Of a stretch of 33,421 nucleotides of DNA, positions 8,439 to 15,245 are shown piece after piece; the first letter of the stretch is position 1, and each line of letters opens with the position of its first letter. Source of the stretch: Opitutaceae bacterium BACL24 MAG-120322-bin51 (GTDB taxonomy: Bacteria > Verrucomicrobiota > Verrucomicrobiia > Opitutales > Coraliomargaritaceae); contig CAJJBN010000031.1 of the NCBI GenBank assembly GCA_905182435.1, positions 1-33,421 of the forward strand, written 5' to 3'. The notes below the pieces were generated by a model. It made no database searches, was not told the DNA's origin, and was given only the letters and a program-made list of their open reading frames with translations. Both the position numbers and the translations under genes were made by a program.

Positions 8439-8828
8439 CTACCATATGCGTTCAACGGAATAGGCATCGAACTTTTCATCCTTTGAAATGATGGTTAGAT
8501 TTCTTCGGGTGGCTTGGGCGATGAGCATTCGGTCAAAGGGGTCTTTGTGATATTGCGGAAGATGCGATACCTGCAAGCAGTCTTTTGCTTCAATATCAAG
8601 GCGTTCAAAGCCGAGACGGGTGAGCTCGCTGGGAATCTGTTGCTCCCATCCCAAGCTGAGTTCGAAATCTGGTCGACGGAGTCCTAACTTGATTCCGATT
8701 TCCCAAAGAGTCACTACGCTGAAGTGGCCTTTTTCTGCTGATTCGTAGCTTTGTGCCGCGCGCTTTGAGAGACGCGGATCACTGGATAGCGCCCAAAGAA
8801 CCGTATGCGTGTCGAGTAAATAAGCCAT
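8439..8828 (-). CDS. PIN-domain toxin (VapC-type), module 1
   Basis: A 129-residue PIN-domain ribonuclease, presumably the toxin of a type II toxin-antitoxin pair that cleaves RNA when its antitoxin is degraded. The PIN acidic residues are visible: D6 in L-L-D-T-H-T-V-L-W, E43 in L-W-E-I-G-I-K, D96 and D99 in K-D-P-F-D-R-M-L-I-A-Q-A, and D117 in S-K-D-E-K-F. Length is typical. The ATG at 8828 starts six bases after the antitoxin stop at 8835, so the pair is translated together, antitoxin first. It belongs to the L-L-D-T-x-x-x-L-W / D-P-F-D-R subgroup usually paired with Phd/YefM-type antitoxins. The target RNA is unknown. Confidence 0.9.
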   Translation of the reverse strand: MAYLLDTHTVLWALSSDPRLSKRAAQSYESAEKGHFSVVTLWEIGIKLGLRRPDFELSLGWEQQIPSELTRLGFERLDIEAKDCLQVSHLPQYHKDPFDRMLIAQATRRNLTIISKDEKFDAYSVERIW

Positions 8829-8834
8829 TGCTAA

Positions 8835-9065
8835 TCACGCGAGTGTTTCTTCCCAATCGTCGAAACTTTCGTTGAAATCGTCGGGCATCCGCTTGAGAAG
8901 GCTGGGCAGTGAGCCAATTTTACGCGAGGTTCCGGTTTGCTGAATGGCTTGTAAGCGCACTACGGGCTTCCCCCTACGCGCAATAATGACCTCCTCGCCG
9001 GCAAGCGCATCTTCAACCAGTGATGATAGTTGCGTCTTCGCTGTGTGCATATTTGCAATCTTCAT
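8835..9065 (-). CDS. Phd/YefM-type antitoxin, module 1
   Basis: A 76-residue antitoxin predicted to bind its own operator through the N-terminal half and neutralise the PIN toxin through its C-terminal tail. The N-terminal pattern M-K-I-A-N-M-H-T-A-K-T-Q-L-S-S-L-V followed by G-E-E-V-I-I-A-R-R-G-K-P-V-V-R-L is the standard Phd/YefM fold. The frame is open further upstream to 9215, but the ATG at 9065 begins exactly at the family's conserved start, so I use it. The tail is rich in acidic residues and tryptophan (F-D-D-W-E-E-T-L-A), as expected for toxin binding. Confidence 0.87.
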   Translation of the reverse strand: MKIANMHTAKTQLSSLVEDALAGEEVIIARRGKPVVRLQAIQQTGTSRKIGSLPSLLKRMPDDFNESFDDWEETLA

Positions 9066-9182
9066 GATATTAGCTAAGTCTACATAGTCTAGTCTGTCAA
9101 GCGCTGCTATATTTTGATTGGGTATATCGTACCAGTGTGAACCGCGGTTCTCATTGTTTGCATGGTGGCTGTGTTTCGGCTG

Positions 9183-9228
9183 TTTTTTTTTACCACGGAT
9201 TGCACAGCTGGGCACAGATCTTTTTGTG
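9183..9228 (+). repeat. TA-module-associated intergenic repeat, copy 2
   Basis: A second copy of the element at 8378-8421: a T-run, then C-C-A-C-G-G-A-T-T, then G-G-G-C-A-C-A-G-A-T and a T-rich tail. It lies between the start of antitoxin 1 and the 3' end of toxin 2, so each of the two toxin genes has one copy shortly downstream in the same orientation. Confidence 0.5.
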
Positions 9229-9251
9229 TTTATGGGGCGGTATGCATCTGG

Positions 9252-9638
9252 TCACCAGATCACTGGAACTGGATATTTATGGATTTCCGGATCGGGTGAG
9301 ACGAGTGTCATGCCTTCGCAGAGCGCTGACGCAATGATAATACGGTCGAAGGGATCTTTGTGGAGCAGGGGAAGCTTTTGCAGCTGCCAAATCGCTGTGC
9401 TCGCAAGGCTTTGGTAGTCTACATCGTGACGTTCCATCCCCAGCTCAATCGTCTCTTTGGGTGTATGGGTGAGTGTGAGCTTCCCTAACTGATACTTGAT
9501 CTGGATTTCCCACATCGAAGCTTGGCTGAGCGAAAGGCGATTATTTCCGTCCTCAAGTGCTTGCTTCGCTGCCTGACTCAGTTGATCCGGGGCACTAATG
9601 GCCCAAAGAAAGGTGCAGGTGTCCAACAGTAGGTTCAT
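9252..9638 (-). CDS. PIN-domain toxin (VapC-type), module 2
   Basis: A 128-residue PIN-domain ribonuclease toxin. Acidic active-site residues are D6 in L-L-L-D-T-C-T-F-L-W, E44 in M-W-E-I-Q-I-K, D95 and D98 in K-D-P-F-D-R-I-I-I-A-S-A, and D116 in V-S-P-D-P-E-I. It is clearly related to the toxin at 8439-8828, sharing motif layout and length, but has diverged well beyond a recent duplication. Its ATG at 9638 overlaps the antitoxin stop by four bases, the classic ATGA coupling of these operons. Confidence 0.9.
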   Translation of the reverse strand: MNLLLDTCTFLWAISAPDQLSQAAKQALEDGNNRLSLSQASMWEIQIKYQLGKLTLTHTPKETIELGMERHDVDYQSLASTAIWQLQKLPLLHKDPFDRIIIASALCEGMTLVSPDPEIHKYPVPVIW

Positions 9639-9907
9639 TCCGACTTATCTGCTACATCTGGGAAGAGCACGCCGCCTAGAAATTGCTCTTCGATCTCCTT
9701 GTCCGCATCGAAGAAGTCAGGGGCGAAATTCACGCTGCCTTGCATTTGGCCAAGCTTACGTGTGCGGCTAGGTTTTGTTTTTGGGATAGGGCGAATCTCC
9801 GCGAAAGGTTTGTTGCGGTCGCATAAGATGATCGTTTCGCCAGCTTTGACGCGCTTTGCGTAGCGGGAGAGGTGAGTCTTCGCTTCGTTAATATTAATCG
9901 TGGTCAT
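9635..9907 (-). CDS. Phd/YefM-type antitoxin, module 2
   Basis: A 90-residue antitoxin for the overlapping PIN toxin. The start M-T-T-I-N-I-N-E-A-K-T-H-L-S-R-Y followed by G-E-T-I-I-L-C-D-R-N-K-P-F-A-E-I is the Phd/YefM pattern. The ATG at 9907 is preferred over the in-frame TTG at 9913. The C-terminus contains F-A-P-D-F-F-D-A-D-K-E-I-E-E-Q-F-L, an acidic and aromatic tail suited to wrapping a PIN toxin. The protein is quite different from antitoxin 1, so cross-neutralisation looks unlikely, though that is inference. Confidence 0.87.
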   Translation of the reverse strand: MTTININEAKTHLSRYAKRVKAGETIILCDRNKPFAEIRPIPKTKPSRTRKLGQMQGSVNFAPDFFDADKEIEEQFLGGVLFPDVADKSE

Positions 9908-9963
9908 GTTCAAGTTAACATAGTCTTGTAGATGACTAGGTCAAGCCGAACTCTGGCTCGCGA

Positions 9964-10881
9964 TTACACCGATAATAGACGCTCGGCAACGATCTTGGCG
10001 ACGCGCTCGGCTTCGTTTAGCTTAGGACGAGCTGAAAAGTTGGCGAGGTCGCAGTCGTTTGGATCAAAGGGTAAGATTGCTTTTTCGGACTTCAGCTGAT
10101 CGACGCCCTTTAAAACTCTTGAAGTCTGCTTTTTTCTAGGAACTGGGAGTAGGCCTACTTTGGCTCCTGAGCTGAGCGCTTCGTAGATCATAGAAACGCT
10201 GTCTTCGGTCACCCATGCGCAGGCGGCACTAGACAGTTGGGCGGGTAACCAGTCGGCATCGGTGTCTTCGCAGGGGACGAGCTTAAATCGCTCGCAGTTT
10301 TTCTTGATGAGACTCGCGCTCGTCTCTGCAGGTGTGCGGCGAGAAGTGGTGGCGGTCCATTCGGTGCCAGGCGATGCGGCCAGTAGGGCGTCTATCTGTC
10401 CGAGAAGTTTCGCTGAATCCCATTCGTGGTGTTGCGAGGGGCCACCTACCAGGATTAACCCGCAGCCACTTTTTTTTGCCTCGTTGGCTTGGATTAGGTT
10501 CATCGCACCTTTGGTAGTGACGATGTTACTCCCGGTCCGACTGTCGTGCTCGGGAATGATGCAAAGACTAAAGCACCATGCGAGACCGCGTGGAGGAGCC
10601 ATAATGACGATGGTTGATGCTCCGCTGGCGCGGCCGGCGGCGAGAATCGTCGAGTGGGTGCGGCTGCCGGTTCCAATGATGAGGTCGGGCTTTGATAGGG
10701 AATCTGCAGGCGGGAATTTGCCTAGCAGCGCTTGAGGCCATGAGGCGTGGCATGTTTCAATTTCGAGTGTAACGACTTCGGCCGGCTGGATGCGTACAAT
10801 GGCATCGATTAGCCCGCGGCTTTGATTTTCGTGTCCGCGCTTACCGTCGCTAATTTGCCAGATGATTGATTTTTGTTTCAT
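9964..10881 (-). CDS. ELM1/GtrOC1-family protein (PF06258-like)
   Basis: A 305-residue protein of the family often labelled mitochondrial fission ELM1, after the plant member; the bacterial proteins have no settled function and look like GT-B glycosyltransferases. Seen here: I-I-W-Q-I-S-D-G-K-R-G-H-E-N-Q-S at the N-terminus (the conserved D-G-x-x-G-H-x-x-Q motif), D-L-I-I-G-T-G-S-R-T-H, and the C-terminal W-V-T-E-D-S-V-S-M-I-Y-E-A-L-S-S-G, a donor-site-like segment. I use the ATG at 10881 because it sits just before the conserved domain; an ATG at 10923 would add 14 polar residues. It diverges from serS across 194 bases. In many bacteria the family lies near LPS genes, which fits this setting. 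Confidence 0.8.
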   Translation of the reverse strand: MKQKSIIWQISDGKRGHENQSRGLIDAIVRIQPAEVVTLEIETCHASWPQALLGKFPPADSLSKPDLIIGTGSRTHSTILAAGRASGASTIVIMAPPRGLAWCFSLCIIPEHDSRTGSNIVTTKGAMNLIQANEAKKSGCGLILVGGPSQHHEWDSAKLLGQIDALLAASPGTEWTATTSRRTPAETSASLIKKNCERFKLVPCEDTDADWLPAQLSSAACAWVTEDSVSMIYEALSSGAKVGLLPVPRKKQTSRVLKGVDQLKSEKAILPFDPNDCDLANFSARPKLNEAERVAKIVAERLLSV

Positions 10882-11075
10882 GTCTCGATTTGCGGGACTT
10901 TTACCTGTTAGTCGCTGATTCACCAGTTAAAAAATTATGGCTGTATGTCCTTTGAGGCGACACCCCATTTTTGATTGGATTTGATGCGACTGACTTATCT
11001 GATTACAAAGCTGAAGCAACGCCTTGACGCGTTCGCGGCTTTGCATTCTCATTCGCGCTTTCCACCGACTCAGCC

Positions 11076-12347
11076 ATGATTGATATTAAGCTCCTCCGCG
11101 AGCAGCCGGATTTTGTCCGTGCTGCCATTGCCCATAAGAAATTCACCTGCGATATCGACGCCATTCTGGCGTTGGATACGACGCGCCGTGCGAAGATCAC
11201 CGAAGCCGAGCAGGCGCGTTCGGCGCAGAAGGCGGCCAATCAAGACATGGCTGCGTTGCCGAAGGGCACGCCCGAGTTTATTGCGAAGGTGCAAGAGATG
11301 AAGGCGATCGCGGGTAAGGCGAAGGAGTTGGAAGTCGTGGCCAAAGCGGCAGATGATGCCTTTCAACAAGCATTTTTATCGATTCCTAATCTAGCAGATC
11401 CGTCCACGCCGATCGGTAAGGGCGAGGACGAGAACGAAGTCGCTGCGACCTGGGGCGATGCCGACGCGGCGTTTCCACATGCCTTGCCGCACTTCGACAT
11501 CCCTTGGTTTGAGTCGCGGGTCGATTTTGCGCGCGGCGTCAAAGTGACTGGTGCCGGTTTCCCTTTTTATGTGGGTGAGATGTCACGCATGGTGCGGGCG
11601 TTGGTGAATTTTTTCTTGGAGGAAGCGCGCCTGTCTGGCTACGAAGAGGTATTGCCGCCGATCGTGGTGAATGAGGCGAGTGCCACTGCGACCGGTCAAT
11701 TACCGGACAAAGAAGGGCAGATGTACGTCGACCCCAAGGAGGGGCTCTATCTGATCCCGACTGCGGAGGTGCCAGTGACCAACTTTTATCGCGACGAGAT
11801 TCTCGATGCGGATCAACTGCCGGTGCGTCGTTGCGCGTACTCGCCGTGCTTTCGCCGTGAGGCGGGCAGCTGGGGCGCGCATGTGCGTGGCCTGAATCGC
11901 TTGCACCAGTTCGATAAAGTCGAGCTGGTTAAGTGGACCGATGCCGAAAGCAGCATGGAAGAGCTCGAAAAACTGCGTGGCGACGTCGAGCAACTCTTAC
12001 AGAAACTTGAGCTGCCCTATCGTGTGCTGCGTATGTGCACCGGCGATATTGGTTTCCCACATGCCAAGCAATACGACCTCGAGGTGTTTGCTGCCGGGCA
12101 GCAGCGTTGGTTGGAAGTGTCGAGCTGTAGTAACTTTACTGATTTCCAGGCGCGGCGTGCTGCGATTCGCTATCGCGGGCCAGATGGTAAGCCCGTGACG
12201 GCTCACACCTTGAATGGTTCTGCGCTGGCGGTGCCGCGTGTGCTCGCTGCGATCCTTGAAAATAACCTGCAAGCCGATGGCCGCGTGAAGGTCCCAAGTT
12301 GCCTGCAGCACTGGATGCAGCAGGAATTTATTGGTGAGGCAAAGTAG
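11076..12347 (+). CDS. serS: Seryl-tRNA synthetase
   Basis: A class II aminoacyl-tRNA synthetase of 423 residues, normal for the bacterial enzyme, charging tRNA-Ser. Residues 1-105 form the long antiparallel coiled-coil arm (M-I-D-I-K-L-L-R-E-Q-P-D-F-V then alternating charged heptads). The catalytic domain shows the T-A-E-V-P-V-T-N motif, motif 2 as F-R-R-E-A-G-S-W-G ... R-L-H-Q-F-D-K-V-E and motif 3 as L-N-G-S-A-L-A-V-P-R-V-L-A-A-I-L-E-N. The ATG at 11076 is the family's normal start. No Shine-Dalgarno sequence is obvious, as for most genes here. A tRNA-Ser gene lies much further along at 26554-26641. Confidence 0.97.
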   Translation: MIDIKLLREQPDFVRAAIAHKKFTCDIDAILALDTTRRAKITEAEQARSAQKAANQDMAALPKGTPEFIAKVQEMKAIAGKAKELEVVAKAADDAFQQAFLSIPNLADPSTPIGKGEDENEVAATWGDADAAFPHALPHFDIPWFESRVDFARGVKVTGAGFPFYVGEMSRMVRALVNFFLEEARLSGYEEVLPPIVVNEASATATGQLPDKEGQMYVDPKEGLYLIPTAEVPVTNFYRDEILDADQLPVRRCAYSPCFRREAGSWGAHVRGLNRLHQFDKVELVKWTDAESSMEELEKLRGDVEQLLQKLELPYRVLRMCTGDIGFPHAKQYDLEVFAAGQQRWLEVSSCSNFTDFQARRAAIRYRGPDGKPVTAHTLNGSALAVPRVLAAILENNLQADGRVKVPSCLQHWMQQEFIGEAK

Positions 12348-12419
12348 TCACTGGGCTGCGGTTCATTCTGTCGCGGTGAAGGCTTGCCTCGGTTATAATC
12401 AATCGTAACGATTCTAGTC

Positions 12420-12659
12420 ATGGAAATGCTAAAAGAGGCTCTGCTGTCGCGTAACATCATCGCTTGGGCCATTTTGCTCGTGTTGTTTGTGCTGTGCTTG
12501 AAGCTACTTAAGAGCGCGGGCAAAGGCATCGTGATTTTCATCGGGATAGTGATTCTCAGTTTTATCTTGGCGAAGTTCTTTCCTGATGCGGTCGCGCCAC
12601 TGGTTGATTTTGTGAAAGGCGGTTGGCTCGGCGACCAACGGCCTACAGGCGGGTGGTAG
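12420..12659 (+). CDS. Small two-helix membrane protein, unknown function
   Basis: A 79-residue protein with two predicted membrane helices, at about residues 13-28 (I-I-A-W-A-I-L-L-V-L-F-V-L-C-L) and 36-52 (G-I-V-I-F-I-G-I-V-I-L-S-F-I-L-A), and a short polar tail ending G-D-Q-R-P-T-G-G-W. The ATG at 12420 is the only good start. It sits between serS and proS on the same strand with short gaps (72 and 48 bases), so it may be co-transcribed. I do not recognise the family. That it is a real gene rests on the well-formed helices and the good fit between serS and proS. Confidence 0.6.
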   Translation: MEMLKEALLSRNIIAWAILLVLFVLCLKLLKSAGKGIVIFIGIVILSFILAKFFPDAVAPLVDFVKGGWLGDQRPTGGW

Positions 12660-12707
12660 CAGTTTGGCATTGCAGCGCAGGGCTTGGCCTATTTGCTTCC
12701 TTGCCTC

Positions 12708-14228
12708 ATGGCTAAACAGGCAAAAACCGCAATTACTCCCACCCGCGACGAAGACTATCCGGAATGGTATCAACAGGTCATTAAGGCCGCCGATCTCGCC
12801 GAGAACTCGCCGGTGCGCGGTTGTATGGTGATCAAGCCTTGGGGCTACGCGATCTGGGAAAATATTCAAGCCGATCTCGACCGTCGTTTTAAAGAGACCG
12901 GTCACAAGAACGCGTACTTCCCGCTCTTCATTCCAGTGAGCTACCTGCAAAAGGAGGCCGAGCACGTCGATGGCTTTGCTAAAGAATGCGCGGTCGTCAC
13001 ACACTCGCGCCTCGAAGCCGACGCAGATGGCAAGCTCCAGCCCGCGGGCAAGCTCGAAGAGCCGCTGATCGTGCGGCCGACCTCTGAGACCATCATCGGC
13101 GAACTGTTTGCTAAATGGATAAAATCCTACCGTGACCTGCCGCTGCTGATCAATCAGTGGGCCAACGTCGTGCGTTGGGAAATGCGCACCCGACTCTTTC
13201 TGCGCACCACCGAGTTCCTCTGGCAGGAAGGGCACACCGCGCATGCCACCGCTGAAGAGGCGCTCGGCGAAACACGCCAAATGCTCGACATCTATGCAGA
13301 CTTTGCGGAAAATTTCATGGCGATGCCGGTGATTACTGGTGAGAAGACTGCCGCGGAACGTTTCCCCGGTGCCGATGCGACCTACGCAATCGAAGCGATG
13401 ATGCAGGACCGTAAGGCACTGCAAGCCGGCACCTCGCACTTCCTCGGGCAGAATTTTGCCAAGTCCAGTGGCATCAAATACTTGAGCGCCGAAGGCAAAG
13501 AGGAATTTGCATGGACGACTTCATGGGGTGTATCGACCCGTCTGGTGGGTGGCTTGATTATGACGCACTCCGATGACGATGGCCTAGTGCTGCCGCCGCG
13601 CATTGCGCCCGCGCATGTTGTTATCATTCCATTCACTCCGAAGGAAGAGACGCGTGAGGAAGTGCTCGATTACTGCCTCGACTTGAAGCAAGCGCTCGAA
13701 GGCCAGACTTACATGGGTGCGCCCGTGAAGGTTGAGTTTGACGATCGCGACATGCGTGGTGGTGAAAAGGCCTGGAACTGGATCAAGAAGGGTATCCCCG
13801 TTCGCGTTGAAGTCGGGCCACGAGATATCGAGGCTGGCAATGTGATGGTTGGTCGCCGCGACCGTGCACCCAAGGATAAGCAAGCGCTTGGAAAAGATAA
13901 ATTTGTCGGCAACATCGCGAGCCTGCTGGATGAGATGCAAGACGGGATGCTGGCGAAGGCCAAGAAGTTCCGCAAGGAGCACACCCGCGACATCACAACA
14001 GAGGCGGAGTTTGTCGAATTCTTCACGCCGAAGAATGAAAAAGAGCCAGAGATTCACGGTGGCTTTGCCTCGATGGGCTTTTGCTGTGAGCCTGAACTCG
14101 AAGACCAGATTTCGAAGCAATACAAAGTCACGGTGCGTTGCATTCCGAATGCGTCGCTGAAGGAAGAGGTGGCCTGTGTGTTTACTGGCAAGCCCGGTAA
14201 ACGCGTGATTTTCGCGAAGTCGTATTAG
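12708..14228 (+). CDS. proS: Prolyl-tRNA synthetase, eukaryotic/archaeal type
   Basis: A 506-residue class II synthetase charging tRNA-Pro. It is the ProRS form typical of archaea, eukaryotic cytosol and a scattered set of bacteria: it lacks the inserted editing domain of the usual long bacterial ProRS and carries the extra C-terminal domain ending in tyrosine (V-I-F-A-K-S-Y). Motifs include V-R-G-C-M-V-I-K-P-W-G-Y near the start, R-P-T-S-E-T-I-I-G, W-A-N-V-V-R-W-E-M-R-T-R-L-F-L-R-T-T-E-F-L-W-Q-E-G-H-T-A-H (motif 2 region) and W-G-V-S-T-R-L-V-G-G (motif 3). The ATG at 12708 is preferred to a TTG at 12684. The stop codon is followed within a few bases by the REP array. Confidence 0.96.
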   Translation: MAKQAKTAITPTRDEDYPEWYQQVIKAADLAENSPVRGCMVIKPWGYAIWENIQADLDRRFKETGHKNAYFPLFIPVSYLQKEAEHVDGFAKECAVVTHSRLEADADGKLQPAGKLEEPLIVRPTSETIIGELFAKWIKSYRDLPLLINQWANVVRWEMRTRLFLRTTEFLWQEGHTAHATAEEALGETRQMLDIYADFAENFMAMPVITGEKTAAERFPGADATYAIEAMMQDRKALQAGTSHFLGQNFAKSSGIKYLSAEGKEEFAWTTSWGVSTRLVGGLIMTHSDDDGLVLPPRIAPAHVVIIPFTPKEETREEVLDYCLDLKQALEGQTYMGAPVKVEFDDRDMRGGEKAWNWIKKGIPVRVEVGPRDIEAGNVMVGRRDRAPKDKQALGKDKFVGNIASLLDEMQDGMLAKAKKFRKEHTRDITTEAEFVEFFTPKNEKEPEIHGGFASMGFCCEPELEDQISKQYKVTVRCIPNASLKEEVACVFTGKPGKRVIFAKSY

Positions 14229-14231
14229 TAA

Positions 14232-14406
14232 AGGAGCGTGGGCGACCCGCCCACCTGCGTCGGTTTGGCAAAGGAGTGTGGGCGACCCGCCCACTTACGT
14301 CGGTTTGGCAAAGGAGCGTGGGCGACCCGCCCACTCTCGGTTTCAAAGGAGCGTGGGCGACCCGCCCACCTATTTTCATCGTGCCGTGGGCGGGTCGCCC
14401 ACGCTC
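14232..14406. repeat. REP-type palindrome array, left of RAYT gene (five copies)
   Basis: Five copies of the 17-base palindrome GTGGGCGACCCGCCCAC (7-base stems, 3-base loop), each preceded by A-A-A-G-G-A-G plus one base or its complement. Direct-orientation copies are at 14238-14254, 14278-14294, 14318-14334 and 14353-14369, with a 40-base period for the first three; an inverted copy is at 14386-14402. The GGAG before the stem matches the GTAG/GGAG tetranucleotide that marks REP sequences recognised by RAYT transposases. The intervals between the first three copies share a common sequence, so this is a REP/BIME array and not a CRISPR. Confidence 0.92.
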
Positions 14407-15009
14407 CTATACTGACTTGGCGCGTTCACTCTCCCAGAGGGTGAACGCGCCAGTTGCGAGTTTCGCGGGGTTGTTTCGAATATAACGAACCACGGCTTCG
14501 AAGTGTCGACTGTTACGCAGGACCGTATCGCGGTAGTTTCGCTGCCAGAGCGAGCCGCTGCCTATTTGCTTTGCGCTAATGCTCTTCCAGTTTCGGAGCA
14601 GCTCTTTGATCGGATACATCGGTCGGAACAACAGGTGCAGATGGTTTGGCATAATGACCCAACTGATAAATTCGGCACGCGTGCCGTGGTCATGATGCAA
14701 TACCGCCTCCAGGATCTGCCGTTGTACGCTTCCTTTCAACAAGCACTTGCCATAGCCTTGATCCAACCAGTGCTCGAAGGTCACGGTAAACTCACGATGG
14801 TAAGAGGCCTGAGTGGCTTCATCCCAAGGCTTCAGATGTTTTAGCAGCCATGTATGACGCTGATGTTTCCACTCGCGCAGCTTCGCCTGCGGCAGCGAGT
14901 CCTTCAGTCGAAAAGTCACGAATTGAAGTGCTTCACCTTGTTGCCAGTGCGGCAAGTCCGTGCCATGCATCTCGACTTCACACCCAGGATTCAAAAACTC
15001 GTGTGGCAT
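14407..15009 (-). CDS. REP-associated tyrosine transposase (RAYT, Y1/IS200-like)
   Basis: A 200-residue single-domain HUH nuclease of the RAYT group, thought to cut and move REP palindromes. The HUH motif is P-N-H-L-H-L-L-F (H123, H125) and the likely catalytic tyrosine is Y159 in W-Q-R-N-Y-R-D-T-V-L-R, followed by the usual Y-I-R-N-N-P-A-K-L tail. The frame is open upstream to 15147 only because it runs through REP palindromes; the ATG at 15007-15009 opens a protein starting M-P-H-E-F-L-N-P-G, similar to other RAYTs. The stop codon is directly against the inverted copy of the left array, and the right array begins about 75 bases upstream of the start, so the gene is tightly bracketed by its own presumed substrates. 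It looks intact. Confidence 0.9.
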   Translation of the reverse strand: MPHEFLNPGCEVEMHGTDLPHWQQGEALQFVTFRLKDSLPQAKLREWKHQRHTWLLKHLKPWDEATQASYHREFTVTFEHWLDQGYGKCLLKGSVQRQILEAVLHHDHGTRAEFISWVIMPNHLHLLFRPMYPIKELLRNWKSISAKQIGSGSLWQRNYRDTVLRNSRHFEAVVRYIRNNPAKLATGAFTLWESERAKSV

Positions 15010-15083
15010 GAGAGTAACGCTATGGAAGACTGTTATTTTTTCAAAGTCGTATTGCTGAAAGGAAGGTGGGCTGGAGTGTTTTA

Positions 15084-15219
15084 AAGGAGTGTGGGCGACC
15101 CGCCCACCTGCGTCGGTTTGGCAAAGGAGGGTGGGCGACCCGCCCACTTATTCTCATTGTGCCGTGGGCGGGTCGCCCACGCTCCTTTATTGTGCCGTGG
15201 GCGGGTCGCCCACGCTCCT
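15084..15219. repeat. REP-type palindrome array, right of RAYT gene (four copies)
   Basis: Four more copies of the 17-base palindrome of the left array: direct orientation at 15091-15107 and 15131-15147, inverted at 15164-15180 and 15197-15213. The first two are again 40 bases apart with the same intervening sequence as in the left array. The order of direct copies followed by inverted copies is repeated on both sides of the transposase gene. Confidence 0.92.
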
Positions 15220-15245
15220 TTACTGACAGAACTGTCGCGTTGGAG

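Noticed and set aside
12504..13439. Long minus-strand frame (311 codons) opposite the small membrane protein gene and proS
   Set aside because: It is a shadow of proS in a GC-rich region; its residues show no known family, while the plus strand gives a clear synthetase.
14238..14485. Plus-strand reading frames through the REP array (proteins rich in G-D-P-P/A-T-R-P repeats)
   Set aside because: They translate the palindromes themselves; repeats with a period that is not a codon multiple open frames on both strands. No family similarity.
15010..15147. N-terminal extension of the RAYT gene to 15147
   Set aside because: The added residues are a translation of REP sequence; the ATG at 15009 matches the usual start of the family.
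14232..15219. Possible CRISPR array (regular 40-base spacing of repeats)
   Set aside because: The repeats are palindromes that occur in both orientations, the intervening sequences are shared rather than unique, and a RAYT gene lies between the two groups. This is a REP array.
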